Origin: Bacillus sp. es.036
Lineage (GTDB): Bacteria > Bacillota > Bacilli > Bacillales > Guptibacillaceae
NCBI RefSeq assembly: GCF_002563635.1
Contig: NZ_PDIZ01000001.1
Location: forward strand, 1,488,001 to 1,552,000
Reading direction: 5' to 3'
DNA length: 64,000 nt
Shown here: in pieces, positions 21,009 to 30,238 of the stretch
Layout of the letters: every line of letters starts with the position of its first letter
How positions within the stretch are numbered: the stretch's first letter is position 1
Notes under the pieces: model-generated
Database searches by the model: none
The model's input: the letters and a program-made list of their open reading frames with translations, nothing else
What the model was told of the DNA's origin: nothing
Made by a program: the position numbers and the translations under genes

Positions 21009-21590
21009 GTGAATATACCTTATGTTATCGAACAATCTAGTCGTGGTGAGCGATCGTACGACATTTACTCAAGGTTGTTAAAAGATCGAATTATCATGGT
21101 TAGTGATGAAATTAACGACGCTATGGCAAACAGCATCGTGGCACAGCTATTATTTTTAGCAGCGGATGCTCCTGAGAAGGATATCTCACTCTATATTAAT
21201 AGCCCGGGTGGATCCACGTCAGCAGGATTTGCAATCTACGATACGATGCACTATATTGCGCCAGATGTGAAAACCATTTGTACTGGAATGGCTGCTTCGT
21301 TTGGAGCGATGTTGTTACTTGCAGGTACAAAAGGAAAACGATATGCCTTGCCAAACAGTGAAATCATGATACACCAGCCTTTAGGTGGAGCTCGAGGGCA
21401 AGCAACTGATTTAGAAATCTCTGCAAAACGTATTCTTAAACTAAGACAGCATATTAATCAAATTATCGCAGAAAAAACCAATCAATCACTTAATAAAGTC
21501 GCAGTAGATACGGATCGGGATTATTTTATGAGCGCTCAAGAAGCAAAAGAGTATGGGATTATCGACGAAATCATTCAAAAAGCAAAATAG
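21009..21590 (+). CDS. clpP: ATP-dependent Clp protease proteolytic subunit paralogue
   Basis: 193 aa, GTG start with AGGGAGGAAATG ahead. Serine peptidase S14 with an intact triad: Ser97 (GMAASFGA), His122 ([12 protein letters not shown]) and Asp171 (DTDRDYF). It differs from the housekeeping Bacillus ClpP in several places (for example [11 protein letters not shown] and an Arg after GGA), which suggests a second, specialised ClpP. It forms degradative chambers with Clp ATPases. It follows a sigma factor gene; ClpP is known to finish anti-sigma degradation in the SigW pathway, so a regulatory link is plausible but unproven. Confidence 0.88.
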   Translation: MNIPYVIEQSSRGERSYDIYSRLLKDRIIMVSDEINDAMANSIVAQLLFLAADAPEKDISLYINSPGGSTSAGFAIYDTMHYIAPDVKTICTGMAASFGAMLLLAGTKGKRYALPNSEIMIHQPLGGARGQATDLEISAKRILKLRQHINQIIAEKTNQSLNKVAVDTDRDYFMSAQEAKEYGIIDEIIQKAK

Positions 21591-21599
21591 ATGGACTAA

Positions 21600-21624
21600 A
21601 GGGACGGGAAACCGTTCCTTTTTC
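21600..21624 (+). terminator. terminator after clpP
   Basis: GGGACGG/CCGTTCC stem with GAAA-type loop, then T5. Confidence 0.75.
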
Positions 21625-21703
21625 AGTTCGCAAAAGGTCAACGAGTTTCTGTGTAGAATAGATAGATTGAATGTGTTCGTATTACGTGAAAAGGAGTGTG
21701 TAA

Positions 21704-22090
21704 ATGATCAGTCAAATCGGTCAAATTATGCTATACGTGGATAATCAGGATGAGGCATTGGCATTTTGGACAGAAAAGGTTGGATTTCATCATATTGCAG
21801 AGGAAAACAATAGCGGGGGAATGAGATGGATCGAGATAGCGCCAACTCTGGAAGGAGCAACAAGCATTGTCCTTCATGATAAAACGTTTATAGCGAAGAT
21901 GGAGCCTGAGCTTAATCTCGGAACACCATCCCTTATGTTTTACACGAACGATTTAGATCGTTTATACGAAAGTTTTCAAAGTCAAAAAATAACCGTTGGA
22001 GAAATTGTGTCGATGCCTTCAGGACGTGTTTTTAACTTTGCAGATCCTGAAGAACATTATTTTGCAGTAACGGAAAAGAACGAAGGATAA
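21704..22090 (+). CDS. VOC family (glyoxalase/extradiol dioxygenase fold) protein
   Basis: 128 aa, one VOC domain: IGQIMLYVDNQDEALAFWTEKVGF at the start and VFNFADPEEHYFAVTE at the end. The family covers metal-dependent lyases, isomerases and binding proteins, and the substrate cannot be read. AAAGGAGTG ribosome site. Monocistronic, flanked by terminators. Confidence 0.8.
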   Translation: MISQIGQIMLYVDNQDEALAFWTEKVGFHHIAEENNSGGMRWIEIAPTLEGATSIVLHDKTFIAKMEPELNLGTPSLMFYTNDLDRLYESFQSQKITVGEIVSMPSGRVFNFADPEEHYFAVTEKNEG

Positions 22091-22124
22091 AAAAGACTGA
22101 CTGTTTTTATTAAAGGTGTATCTG

Positions 22125-22158
22125 AACATCATCATTCATTTGATGATGTTTTTTTTCG
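22125..22158 (+). terminator. terminator after VOC gene
   Basis: AACATCATCA/TGATGATGTT hairpin followed by T8. Confidence 0.9.
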
Positions 22159-22214
22159 TTAAATCCATAACTAAAATGATGATTAAATCCCAGAATTTTT
22201 GAAAAATAACTAGA

Positions 22215-22239
22215 AATGAAGGTAATCATTCATTATAAT
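22215..22239 (+). promoter_or_regulatory. -10 element and inverted repeat before the RpiR operon
   Basis: TATAAT at 22234-22239 lies 42 bases before the regulator gene. Directly upstream an inverted repeat AATGA-N6-TCATT (22215-22230) occupies the promoter spacer region. That is a suitable place for an operator of the RpiR-type regulator encoded just downstream. Confidence 0.45.
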
Positions 22240-22281
22240 AAGTAAAAAGAAGTATTAACTTCATAAATGAAAGGAGCAGCT

Positions 22282-23136
22282 ATGAACCAGCTTTCCATTA
22301 ATCAAATGATCAAACAGCATTATCCTTCCCTATCTACCGGTCAAAAAAAAGTTGCAGAGTGGCTCACCCAAAATCATGAGGAAGGAGCATTGATAACCGC
22401 TTTTCAAATGGGAAGGAAAGTGGGAGTCAGTGAAACCACTGTCATTCGCTTCTCCTATGCACTTGGATTTAAAGGATATTCTGAAATGCAGGAATCCGTT
22501 CGAATGCATTGGTTAGGAAAAACTAGAACCAAACAAGTAGGAAATTCTTTAGATGTACAGGAAGTAACTGAACACACCCTTTTTAACGATATTGTGAAGG
22601 AAGAAACGGCTGTCCTACAGCAATTGTTAACCCAAATAGACAAAGACGAGATCTGGAAGGTGATTGATCGTCTCATTAAAGCAAAATCTGTTTACATTGC
22701 TGGCTTTGGAAGTTCGTACGGAGCAGCATACTGGCTGCATTATAATCTGAAGCAATTAAGGGAGGGGATTAGTCTTTCGAATTCAAGTGGCTTCTCACCT
22801 GAAGATCTTTGTGATCTCACTCAAGATTCTGTTGTCTTTCTGTTTTCATTCCCGCGTTATCGAAGAGAAGCGGTTGACCTTGCTACGTGGTCACAACAGC
22901 AACAGATCCCTGTCATCTCCATTACGAATCGGCAATTATCTCCCATAGGCTCGCTTTCAACACTTACCTTAACAACAGAGGAGAAGATGGAGTCAGGTCA
23001 CCACTCTATTTCCTCAGTAATTAGTCTTTTAGAAATGATCCTAAAAGGAATACACTTCAAAGACCGTGATCGTATTAGTCTTCGTCAACAAAAGTTAGAA
23101 CAGCTCTACAGTAAACAAAGCTGGTTTGTCGAATAA
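22282..23136 (+). CDS. MurR/RpiR family transcriptional regulator
   Basis: 284 aa from the ATG at 22282 (AAAGGAGC ahead); an ATG five codons earlier is too close to that site. N-terminal RpiR-type helix-turn-helix (YPSLSTGQKKVAEWL... GRKVGVSETTVIRFSYALGFKGYSEMQ). C-terminal SIS domain (VYIAGFGSSYGAAYWLHYNLKQL, FLFSFPRYRREAVDLA). SIS domains bind phosphosugars or related ligands. It leads the operon with YjiH, M20 hydrolase, GNAT and enolase-superfamily genes and probably controls it. Confidence 0.88.
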   Translation: MNQLSINQMIKQHYPSLSTGQKKVAEWLTQNHEEGALITAFQMGRKVGVSETTVIRFSYALGFKGYSEMQESVRMHWLGKTRTKQVGNSLDVQEVTEHTLFNDIVKEETAVLQQLLTQIDKDEIWKVIDRLIKAKSVYIAGFGSSYGAAYWLHYNLKQLREGISLSNSSGFSPEDLCDLTQDSVVFLFSFPRYRREAVDLATWSQQQQIPVISITNRQLSPIGSLSTLTLTTEEKMESGHHSISSVISLLEMILKGIHFKDRDRISLRQQKLEQLYSKQSWFVE

Positions 23137-23162
23137 CACGATAAGGAAAAGGTGGAATGTTT

Positions 23163-24542
23163 ATGAATGGATTGCCAAAACCAAATGAAAACATCAATGT
23201 AACTTCTTATGACACAAAGGATATTTTAACGTTTTTAATCCCATCCTTGATTGGAATTCTATTGTTTATTGTCCCTATTAAGCAGGATGGAGGAATCACC
23301 ATCCCTGTTGCGTTTTTGGCAGGATTAATCAATGATTCCATCGGTACTCTTATTCCAGCCATAACCGTTTTCATTATGGGTGCTTCGACAATCGGTTCGT
23401 TTATTGCTATAACAATGAATCCATCATTTATAACGAAAAGAACCGGTTTACATACTTTACTTCACGTAAGTCCTTTCTGGTTAATCGCTCGATTACTCGG
23501 AACAGTATTTGCCGGAATGACGCTTTTTAAACTAGGACCTGAAATGATTCACTCTGAAAACACTGGTGGACTTTTAATCTATGATTTAATTCCAATACTA
23601 TTTTCAACGTTTTTACTAGCGGGTCTATTACTGCCACTTCTTTTAAATTTCGGATTACTCGAGTTTTTTGGAGCACTGCTTATTAAAATCATGAGACCCC
23701 TCTTCACATTACCAGGTCGATCATCGCTTGATTGCCTTGCTTCATGGGTAGGTGACGGGACAATCGGTGTCCTTCTGACAACCAAACAATATGAAGAAGG
23801 ATATTACACAAAACGAGAAGCAGCTGTCATTGCGACTACTTTTTCAGTTGTTTCGATTACATTTACGATTGTCATTATTACTTATTTAAATTTAGAACAA
23901 TATTTTCTCCATTACTACGCAACAATCATTATTGCTGGTCTAGCAGCAGCTCTTATTATGCCACGCATACCGCCATTGTCTCGGAAATCAAACAATGGGT
24001 ATGAGCAAACAGAATTGAAGAAAGAAACAGGAATTCCAAAAAACATTTCATCAGCCAAGTGGGGATTTCAACAAGCTGTTTCAAAAGCTCAAAAGAACAA
24101 AGGACCGTTAAGCGTAGTAAAAGAAGGAACGCAAAACGTTTTAGATATGTGGTTAGGCGTGTTACCGATTGTCATGGCCATTGGTACGATCGCATTAATT
24201 ACGGCAGAATTCACTCCATTCTTTACTTATTTAGGAAAGCCTTTTGAACCTATTCTAACGCTAATGAACGTTCCTGAAGCAAGAGAAGCAGCGCAAACCA
24301 TGGTGGTTGGATTTGCCGATATGTTTCTACCTGCCGTGATTGGTAGCGGCATTGAAAGTGAATTAACTCGCTTTATCATCGCTTGTGTTTCGGTTACGCA
24401 ATTAATTTACATGTCAGAGATGGGTGGATTGCTTCTTGGTTCGAAACTTCCAATTAGCATTTTCGATTTGATCATTATTTTTCTCATTCGTACATGCATT
24501 ACCTTGCCGATCGTTGTTGGTATCGCACACGTAATCTTTTAA
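23163..24542 (+). CDS. YjiH family membrane protein (nucleoside-recognition/GATE domain)
   Basis: 459 aa from the ATG at 23163, 7 bases after GGTGG; an ATG at 23157 is too close. About 10-11 membrane segments, with the conserved LPGRSSLDCLASWVGDGTIGVLLTTKQYEEGYYTKREAAVIATTFSVVSI and MVVGFADMFLPAVIGSGIES blocks of YjiH proteins. Transport is presumed for the family but not established. Its place before the D-amino-acid genes suggests it moves an amino acid or N-acyl amino acid. A close paralogue is at 59801-61168. Confidence 0.8.
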   Translation: MNGLPKPNENINVTSYDTKDILTFLIPSLIGILLFIVPIKQDGGITIPVAFLAGLINDSIGTLIPAITVFIMGASTIGSFIAITMNPSFITKRTGLHTLLHVSPFWLIARLLGTVFAGMTLFKLGPEMIHSENTGGLLIYDLIPILFSTFLLAGLLLPLLLNFGLLEFFGALLIKIMRPLFTLPGRSSLDCLASWVGDGTIGVLLTTKQYEEGYYTKREAAVIATTFSVVSITFTIVIITYLNLEQYFLHYYATIIIAGLAAALIMPRIPPLSRKSNNGYEQTELKKETGIPKNISSAKWGFQQAVSKAQKNKGPLSVVKEGTQNVLDMWLGVLPIVMAIGTIALITAEFTPFFTYLGKPFEPILTLMNVPEAREAAQTMVVGFADMFLPAVIGSGIESELTRFIIACVSVTQLIYMSEMGGLLLGSKLPISIFDLIIIFLIRTCITLPIVVGIAHVIF

Positions 24543-24559
24543 TAGAAAGGAGCATTCTA

Positions 24560-25690
24560 GTGGAATTTGTAGATGAGCACCATGATGAAATATTAAAAAC
24601 CTATGAAGAACTACATGAACTAGCTGAAGCAAGCTGGCAAGAAGAAGAAACTTCTCGTTATATAAAGGAAAAGCTATCAGACGCAGGGTTTCATATTCAA
24701 ACATTTGAAGGACATTTCGGTTTCGTTGCAGAGTTTAATCGCAACAGTGCTCAAGTGATTGCGCTTCGTGCCGATATGGATGCATTAGTTCAAGAAGTGG
24801 AGGGCATTGTGAAGCCAAATCATTCATGTGGGCATGACGCGCATAGTACGATGGTGTTATTTGCTGCGCTCTCCCTTATCAAACAACCTATGAAGCACAC
24901 CATTCGTTTTCTTTTTCAACCAGCAGAAGAAACGGCTGAAGGGGCCTTAAAAATGATCGATGAACAGCCGCTGAAAGATGTCGTTTTTCTTGGAGGCATT
25001 CACTTACGTCCGGCGATGGAAATCCCTTTTGGAAAAGCCTCTCCTGTTATTTCTCATGGATCAACCACGAGTATAAAGGGATGGATTGAAGGTGTACCAT
25101 CTCACGCCGCGCGGCCAGAAAAGGGAAATAACCCACTCGAAGCAGCCGCGGCTATGATTCAAGCTCTAAAACAAATCCGATTAGACGTACCAGACGCTTA
25201 TTCGGTGAAAATCACTGAACTTCATGGTGGTGAAGCTTCCAATTCAATTCCATCGAAAGCGCGGTTCACACTTGATCTAAGGGCAAGATCCAACGAGACG
25301 ATGACACAACTTATTGAGCAAACGAATCACGTCATGACGAAAGTGGCCGAATTAACGGAAACAGAAATCACTTCCGCCACTGCCGAATTTTCTCCTGCAG
25401 CTGTGAAACATGAACATGCAATTGACCTTGCGACAAAAGCAATAAACGCCACTTTAGGTCGTGAAAATGTCGTAGCTGAATGCCCATCACCAGGAGCGGA
25501 AGATTTTCATTTCTATTCGTTGAAACACCCTTCAGTCGCTTCAACTATGATTGGACTCGGCTGTAACTTACTGCCTGGATTGCATCATCCGAACATGCAT
25601 TTTAATAAAGAAGCCTTAATGGATGGAACGAAGATTCTAATCCAATTACTTTTAGAAGCTGATCAACAGAACTGGCTAGAAAGAAGGTAG
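24560..25690 (+). CDS. M20 family amidohydrolase (probable N-succinyl/N-acyl-L-amino acid hydrolase)
   Basis: 376 aa from the GTG at 24560 (AAAGGAGC ahead); an upstream start at 24494 would lie inside the YjiH gene. Peptidase M20/aminoacylase layout: metal ligands in CGHDAH (90-95), PAEE (121-124), GIHLRP, and a dimerisation lid domain in the middle (GWIEGVPSHAARPEKGNNPLEAAAAMI). It would hydrolyse an N-acyl amino acid. In this operon the natural substrate is the N-succinyl-L-amino acid made by the racemase at 26494. The succinyl specificity is inferred from context. Confidence 0.85.
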   Translation: MEFVDEHHDEILKTYEELHELAEASWQEEETSRYIKEKLSDAGFHIQTFEGHFGFVAEFNRNSAQVIALRADMDALVQEVEGIVKPNHSCGHDAHSTMVLFAALSLIKQPMKHTIRFLFQPAEETAEGALKMIDEQPLKDVVFLGGIHLRPAMEIPFGKASPVISHGSTTSIKGWIEGVPSHAARPEKGNNPLEAAAAMIQALKQIRLDVPDAYSVKITELHGGEASNSIPSKARFTLDLRARSNETMTQLIEQTNHVMTKVAELTETEITSATAEFSPAAVKHEHAIDLATKAINATLGRENVVAECPSPGAEDFHFYSLKHPSVASTMIGLGCNLLPGLHHPNMHFNKEALMDGTKILIQLLLEADQQNWLERR

Positions 25691-25694
25691 CAAA

Positions 25695-26504
25695 ATGAAG
25701 ACACAACCACTTATGATTCGTACCCTTCATTCCGTGGAAGAACTTGAAGAAGTTAGACGTTTAGAAACAATTGTATGGAGCTTTGATGACTCAGTTCCCG
25801 TCAATCAAAGTATGGCAGTCGTGAAAAATGGCGGATTTATTTTAGGAGCCTTTTATGAAGATCAGCTCATCGCATTTCAATATAGTTTTCCAGGATTTGA
25901 TGGCAAGAAGGTTTATCTCGTTTCTCAAAGTTTAGGAATTCATCCTGATTTTCGTAAAAGAGGAATTGGCGAGAAATTAAAGATGGAACAAAGAAAAACA
26001 GCCGCCAATATGGGCTACGATTTCATAACATGGACTTACGATCCATTAGAAACGGTGAATGGATCGCTGAATTTAAATAAGCTAGGAGCCGTTGTAACGT
26101 CGTATCTTCCTAACGTGTATGGCCTAATGAATGATAACTTGAACGCCGGAATACCGACTGACCGCTTTTTAGTTGAGTGGCATACGAAGGACCATAAGGG
26201 CATGCGCGAGTTAGAACAAATCCTGCCTCATGCTCTGATCACGGGTGGTGATACTCGTTTTTACCATCCTGATAAAGTAGATCTTTCTATCACTGCTAAG
26301 AAAATGTATGTGCCTGTGCCTGGGAATTTTCAAGAAATTAAAAAAATGAATCTACCACTTGCAAAAGCGTGGAGGGAACAAACGGGAATCGTGTTTACCC
26401 ATTACCTTGAGCAGGGGTGGTATGTAACGGATTTAGTAAAAAGTGAAGGCAACACCAATTTATATTTATACCTCTTAGAAAAAGGTGAATCATATGAAAA
26501 TTAA
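25695..26504 (+). CDS. GNAT acyltransferase (probable D-amino acid N-succinyltransferase)
   Basis: 269 aa; ATG 5 bases after the M20 stop, with AGAAGGTAG. The GNAT acetyl-CoA-type loop is [25 protein letters not shown] (Q/RxxGxG/A variant). The protein fits the COG3375 group (larger predicted acyltransferases). In Geobacillus an equivalent gene next to the racemase encodes succinyl-CoA:D-amino acid N-succinyltransferase. The same order here supports that call. It overlaps the next gene by 11 bases. Confidence 0.78.
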   Translation: MKTQPLMIRTLHSVEELEEVRRLETIVWSFDDSVPVNQSMAVVKNGGFILGAFYEDQLIAFQYSFPGFDGKKVYLVSQSLGIHPDFRKRGIGEKLKMEQRKTAANMGYDFITWTYDPLETVNGSLNLNKLGAVVTSYLPNVYGLMNDNLNAGIPTDRFLVEWHTKDHKGMRELEQILPHALITGGDTRFYHPDKVDLSITAKKMYVPVPGNFQEIKKMNLPLAKAWREQTGIVFTHYLEQGWYVTDLVKSEGNTNLYLYLLEKGESYEN

Positions 26505-27606
26505 TAGCATCATCCTAAGACACATAAAGATGGACCTTTTACACCCTTTTACGACAAGCGTTGGAACAGAGCGGGATAAAGATATCATTTTAGTTGAAGC
26601 CACAACGACGTCTGGACATTCAGGATGGGGAGAGTCGGTAGCCATAATGGAACCTATTTATAACGAAGAAACCGTTCAAACCAATTGGCATATGATGATC
26701 GATCATTTAATTCCACTGCTTTCTGATGAAAAAATTAACCATCCAGATGAAGTGTCAGAGCGTTTTAAGAAAATTCGCGGTAACTACAACGCAAAAGCAG
26801 CGATCGAATGTGCGATATGGGATCTTTATGCGAAGGTAAATCACATGCCACTTGCAAAAGCACTTGGTGGTGTAAAAAAGAACATAGAAGTCGGGGTCAG
26901 TGTAGGCATTCAATCTTCACAAGATAACATTTTAAAGCAAATTGAAGATTACGTAAAAGAGGGGTATAAGCGAATAAAAGTAAAAATCATGCCTGGTTGG
27001 GATGTTGAGATCATCAAACTAATACGCCATCACTTTCCATCCATTCCACTGATGGCAGATGCGAACTGTGCCTATACGTTACAGGACATTGACCATCTGA
27101 AGAAGCTCGATCAATTTGATTTAATGATGATTGAGCAACCGCTCGCACATGATGACATTATTGATCATGCGAAGCTACAGTCTCAACTAAACACACCTAT
27201 ATGCTTAGACGAGAGCATTCATAGTTTAGAAGATGCTAGAAAGGCGATTGAACTCGGCAGTTGTCAAATCATTAACCTTAAAGTAGGACGAGTCGGTGGA
27301 CTGACTGAATCTAAGAAAATTCATGATCTTTGCATGAAGCATAGTATCCCGATGTGGTGTGGAGGAATGCTTGAAGCTGGAATTGGACGAGCTCATAATA
27401 TTGCGATTACCTCATTAAGTAACTTTTCACTTCCTGGAGATACAGCTCCATCATCTCATTATTGGAAGCGAGATATCATTAAACCGGAAGTTGAAATGAT
27501 CAACGGGAACATTCACGTACCTGAGAAGCAAGGAATCGGATATGAACCTGATCGAGATTACATTGACAAATTGACGATTGTTCAGAAAACCATTGAGGTG
27601 AATTAG
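26494..27606 (+). CDS. N-succinylamino acid racemase / o-succinylbenzoate synthase family enzyme
   Basis: 370 aa from the ATG at 26494 (AAAAAGGTG ahead). Enolase superfamily, MLE subgroup: catalytic KxK at K162 and K164 (RIKVKI), metal ligands D189 (MADAN), E214 (MIEQP) and D239 (CLDES), second base K263 ([10 protein letters not shown]). These positions coincide closely with the known NSAR/OSBS enzymes. Neighbouring GNAT and M20 genes rather than men genes favour N-succinylamino acid racemisation over menaquinone synthesis. Dual OSBS activity remains possible. Confidence 0.85.
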   Translation: MKINSIILRHIKMDLLHPFTTSVGTERDKDIILVEATTTSGHSGWGESVAIMEPIYNEETVQTNWHMMIDHLIPLLSDEKINHPDEVSERFKKIRGNYNAKAAIECAIWDLYAKVNHMPLAKALGGVKKNIEVGVSVGIQSSQDNILKQIEDYVKEGYKRIKVKIMPGWDVEIIKLIRHHFPSIPLMADANCAYTLQDIDHLKKLDQFDLMMIEQPLAHDDIIDHAKLQSQLNTPICLDESIHSLEDARKAIELGSCQIINLKVGRVGGLTESKKIHDLCMKHSIPMWCGGMLEAGIGRAHNIAITSLSNFSLPGDTAPSSHYWKRDIIKPEVEMINGNIHVPEKQGIGYEPDRDYIDKLTIVQKTIEVN

Positions 27607-27618
27607 TGAAGTGTAAAG

Positions 27619-27653
27619 AGAAGCCACTTACCTAGCGTGAGTGGCTTTTTTAT
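27619..27653 (+). terminator. terminator after racemase operon
   Basis: AAGCCACT/AGTGGCTT stem followed by T6. Confidence 0.85.
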
Positions 27654-27857
27654 GCTGAATGGTATTTGATGCTCATTGCCGAAAAAGAATATATCAAAAT
27701 ATAACAACCAAAGATGGCAATATACGTATAAAGAAGTGCATTTGAAGTTAAAAGTGTTCTTTTTACGGGGTTGAGAACACTTGTTCCCTTAACTGGATCA
27801 ATCGAATTTTTATTTGATAATACATCAATCATAACTGTAAATATTTATTGCACATTT

Positions 27858-27886
27858 TTGACAGCGTTTTCAATAAAAGGTATACT
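27858..27886 (+). promoter_or_regulatory. consensus SigA promoter
   Basis: TTGACA (27858-27863), exact 17-base spacer, TATACT (27881-27886). The predicted start is near 27893, only about 25 bases before a large hairpin. Confidence 0.85.
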
Positions 27887-27892
27887 TCTATA

Positions 27893-27982
27893 TAAAGTTA
27901 ATAGCTGTCATGAGAGCAAGAAGACACGTTACATTCTTTGAATGTTCATTCAAAGTAAATCTAATGTGTCTTCTTTTTTTAC
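27893..27982 (+). ncRNA. short structured transcript or leader attenuator
   Basis: Downstream of the promoter the RNA folds into one long hairpin. AAGAAGACAC (27918-27927) pairs with GTGTCTTCTT (27966-27975), the pairing continues through GTTA/TAAT, and an inner stem TTTGAAT/ATTCAAA (27937-27943 with 27948-27954) closes it. A T7 run follows. The result would be a stable RNA of about 90 nt. It may be an independent small RNA or an attenuator for the hydrolase gene at 28158. No known RNA family was recognised. Confidence 0.6.
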
Positions 27983-28157
27983 TCTTAAAGCATATTGTAA
28001 GTAATAATACGCGACATTCTTACCAGTATGGAGGTAATTCACAGTTAAGTAAGATAAGCAGATGTATCATTTTTACTGTTAATGGGTTCAAGTCTTAAAT
28101 GAGATTAATCGTTACGTAACATTATTCTTGTAAAATACTTAGCAACAGGGGGATAAG
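27983..28157 (+). other. leader region before hydrolase fusion gene
   Basis: Non-coding, AT-rich. It contains the 10-base palindrome GTTACGTAAC (about 28110-28119), a possible operator. The reading frame from 27910 across the hairpin lacks a ribosome site and is not called. Confidence 0.3.
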
Positions 28158-30173
28158 ATGAAAAACAAGAAAACGCTCATTTGGTTAGTGGTTGCTTTGG
28201 CGTTCATTTTGATTGGTAGTTATGTAGCTTCTCTATTTAACAGTTCGAGTGGACAGGTAGATGTTTCACGTATATACTTTGATACTCCAAGGGGAGAGCT
28301 TTCAGGTCTATTGTACAAACCTGATGGTGCTGACCAAACCCCAAGACCAACTCTCGTCACAACACACGGCTATCTTAACTCTGGGGAAATGCAGGATGCT
28401 CAATCAATTGAAATGTCTAAGAGAGGATATGTCGTTTTAGCTTTAGATCAATACGATCATGGACACTCAACAAACACAATGGAAAAACCTGTCCCGTTTT
28501 TCTCATTTTGGCCAAATGCGATTTATGATGCCGTGCAGTATATGTATGATCAGAAATTTGTTTTAAAAGATGAAAATGGTAACGGTATCATTGCTGCTTC
28601 AGGCCACTCAATGGGTGGATTTTCTACAACAAATGCGGTCATTTTAGATGAGAAAGATTTTGAGACAACAGGCATTAGAAAAATTTATAGCAATCTTACG
28701 ATGGGTTCTGATTATCAATGGGTACAGGCACTTGAAATGAGTGCTGAAGACATTAACAATGCCTATGGTCCAAGAACATCAGGTAAAATTGCTGCACAAT
28801 ATGATGAGTTCTTCTTTGATGCTGCAGCTACAGCGGCTGGGAAATCTGTCGTAAAGAAAAATTATGTAGGTACAGAAGAAGGTGCGGGATTCTTAGGAAA
28901 TCCAGATAATCCTGAGGTAGGGAAATTTTACGAAGTGAATGGCGGAAAACGTATCATTTACCAACCAAATGAAACCCACCCATGGAATCATTTTTCAAAA
29001 CAATCTACAGAAAACGCAGTAGACTTTTATGATGAAGCTTTTGCTGATTATGGTGACATTGTCACGATTGGTAAAGATGGTCAGACATGGATGTACAAAG
29101 AATGGTTTTCGTTTGTAGCCTTAATTGGTTTCTTTTTACTCTTTGGTCCAGTCATTTCACTATTATCAACATTACCTTTCTTTAACAGCATTTATACGAA
29201 AGTACCATCACCACTACCAGAACCAAAAACAAATGGCGCGAAACTAACAAGCTTCTTAATTATAATATTTGCTGGTTTGTTCCCAGCACTCTTTTTCCCT
29301 GCATTATATAGTGGGAATGTTGACGCAATGAGACTTTTAAGACAATTTAGTATGGTTGTTATCGCCGTTTCGGCTATCGTGTTAATTTACTCATTTGTTA
29401 AAAATTCCGAGCGTGGTGTTAAATCGATTTCGTTCATTATGCTTGGATTAGGGGTTATTCAATATATTTATTTAAGAAAACAAAACGATTTCCTTATGAC
29501 AACAGAGTACTTTGCTGCGCCAACAGTAAACCCAATTGCTTACTGGGCCATTAATGTAGCAATCGTGACATTGATGATCATGGTGTGTTACCACTTCGTT
29601 TCGAAAAAACCAGAAGGGGCAACGATTGAAAACTACAGTCTTAAGGTAAGCGTGAAAACAATTATTGCTTCACTTCTAACAGCAGGCGTAGCTATTGTGA
29701 TAGGTTATGCGGTACTTTATTTTGTTGATACTGTTTTCAAAACCGATTTCCGCCTCTGGACATTTGCTGTTAAAACATTTGAAAGTCAACATGTCATCGC
29801 AACTTTAAAATATGCACCACTTTTCTTAATCTACTACTTTATTGTAGGGCTCTCTGTGAATATGAATACGGCTAGCGCTAAATACGAGGGACTAAAAGGA
29901 TACGTGATAGCTGCACTACATTTTGTAGGCGGTCTCATTCTTTACCTAGGTTACCATTATGGATTGTTGTTTATCACAGGAACAGCTGGTTATCCTTCAG
30001 AATCACTTTCTTCAATCATTATGATTGCTCTTGTACCAGCACTGTTGATCGCTTCAATCTTCAATCGATACTTCTATCGAAAAACAGGTAATGTCTATGT
30101 AGGAGCCTTCCTAAATACGTTGTTAATCACTTTAATTACAATAGCAAATACAACGCTTTATTCCATCTTATAA
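28158..30173 (+). CDS. alpha/beta hydrolase fused to a multi-pass membrane domain
   Basis: 671 aa; AGGGGGATAAG ribosome site. One N-terminal membrane helix (8-26) is followed by an extracytoplasmic alpha/beta hydrolase domain (about 35-300): TTHGYLNSGE (oxyanion region), LDQYDHGHS, nucleophile elbow GHSMGG and a late ETHPWNHF carrying the candidate catalytic histidine. From about residue 315 to the end there are roughly 9-10 membrane segments. The arrangement suggests an esterase acting at the outer membrane face with an integral membrane partner domain. I know similar Firmicutes proteins only as predicted hydrolases. Substrate unknown. Confidence 0.75.
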   Translation: MKNKKTLIWLVVALAFILIGSYVASLFNSSSGQVDVSRIYFDTPRGELSGLLYKPDGADQTPRPTLVTTHGYLNSGEMQDAQSIEMSKRGYVVLALDQYDHGHSTNTMEKPVPFFSFWPNAIYDAVQYMYDQKFVLKDENGNGIIAASGHSMGGFSTTNAVILDEKDFETTGIRKIYSNLTMGSDYQWVQALEMSAEDINNAYGPRTSGKIAAQYDEFFFDAAATAAGKSVVKKNYVGTEEGAGFLGNPDNPEVGKFYEVNGGKRIIYQPNETHPWNHFSKQSTENAVDFYDEAFADYGDIVTIGKDGQTWMYKEWFSFVALIGFFLLFGPVISLLSTLPFFNSIYTKVPSPLPEPKTNGAKLTSFLIIIFAGLFPALFFPALYSGNVDAMRLLRQFSMVVIAVSAIVLIYSFVKNSERGVKSISFIMLGLGVIQYIYLRKQNDFLMTTEYFAAPTVNPIAYWAINVAIVTLMIMVCYHFVSKKPEGATIENYSLKVSVKTIIASLLTAGVAIVIGYAVLYFVDTVFKTDFRLWTFAVKTFESQHVIATLKYAPLFLIYYFIVGLSVNMNTASAKYEGLKGYVIAALHFVGGLILYLGYHYGLLFITGTAGYPSESLSSIIMIALVPALLIASIFNRYFYRKTGNVYVGAFLNTLLITLITIANTTLYSIL

Positions 30174-30193
30174 TTAATCGTCATAAGACCAGA

Positions 30194-30238
30194 CAAAACC
30201 AACCAAAGGACCTAAAGCCCTATGGTTGGTTTTATTTA
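30194..30238 (+). terminator. terminator after hydrolase fusion gene
   Basis: AAAACCAACCA/TGGTTGGTTTT stem with 16-base loop and T-rich tail. Confidence 0.8.

Noticed and set aside
26494-27606. menC for menaquinone synthesis
   Set aside because: No other men genes are present; GNAT and M20 neighbours favour N-succinylamino acid racemase.
27650-27832. 60-aa minus-strand ORF with a membrane-like segment
   Set aside because: No ribosome site before its start, and it overlaps the racemase terminator region.
27910-28098. 62-codon plus-strand ORF across the hairpin
   Set aside because: No ribosome site, and the codons coincide with a stem and T-run typical of a terminator.
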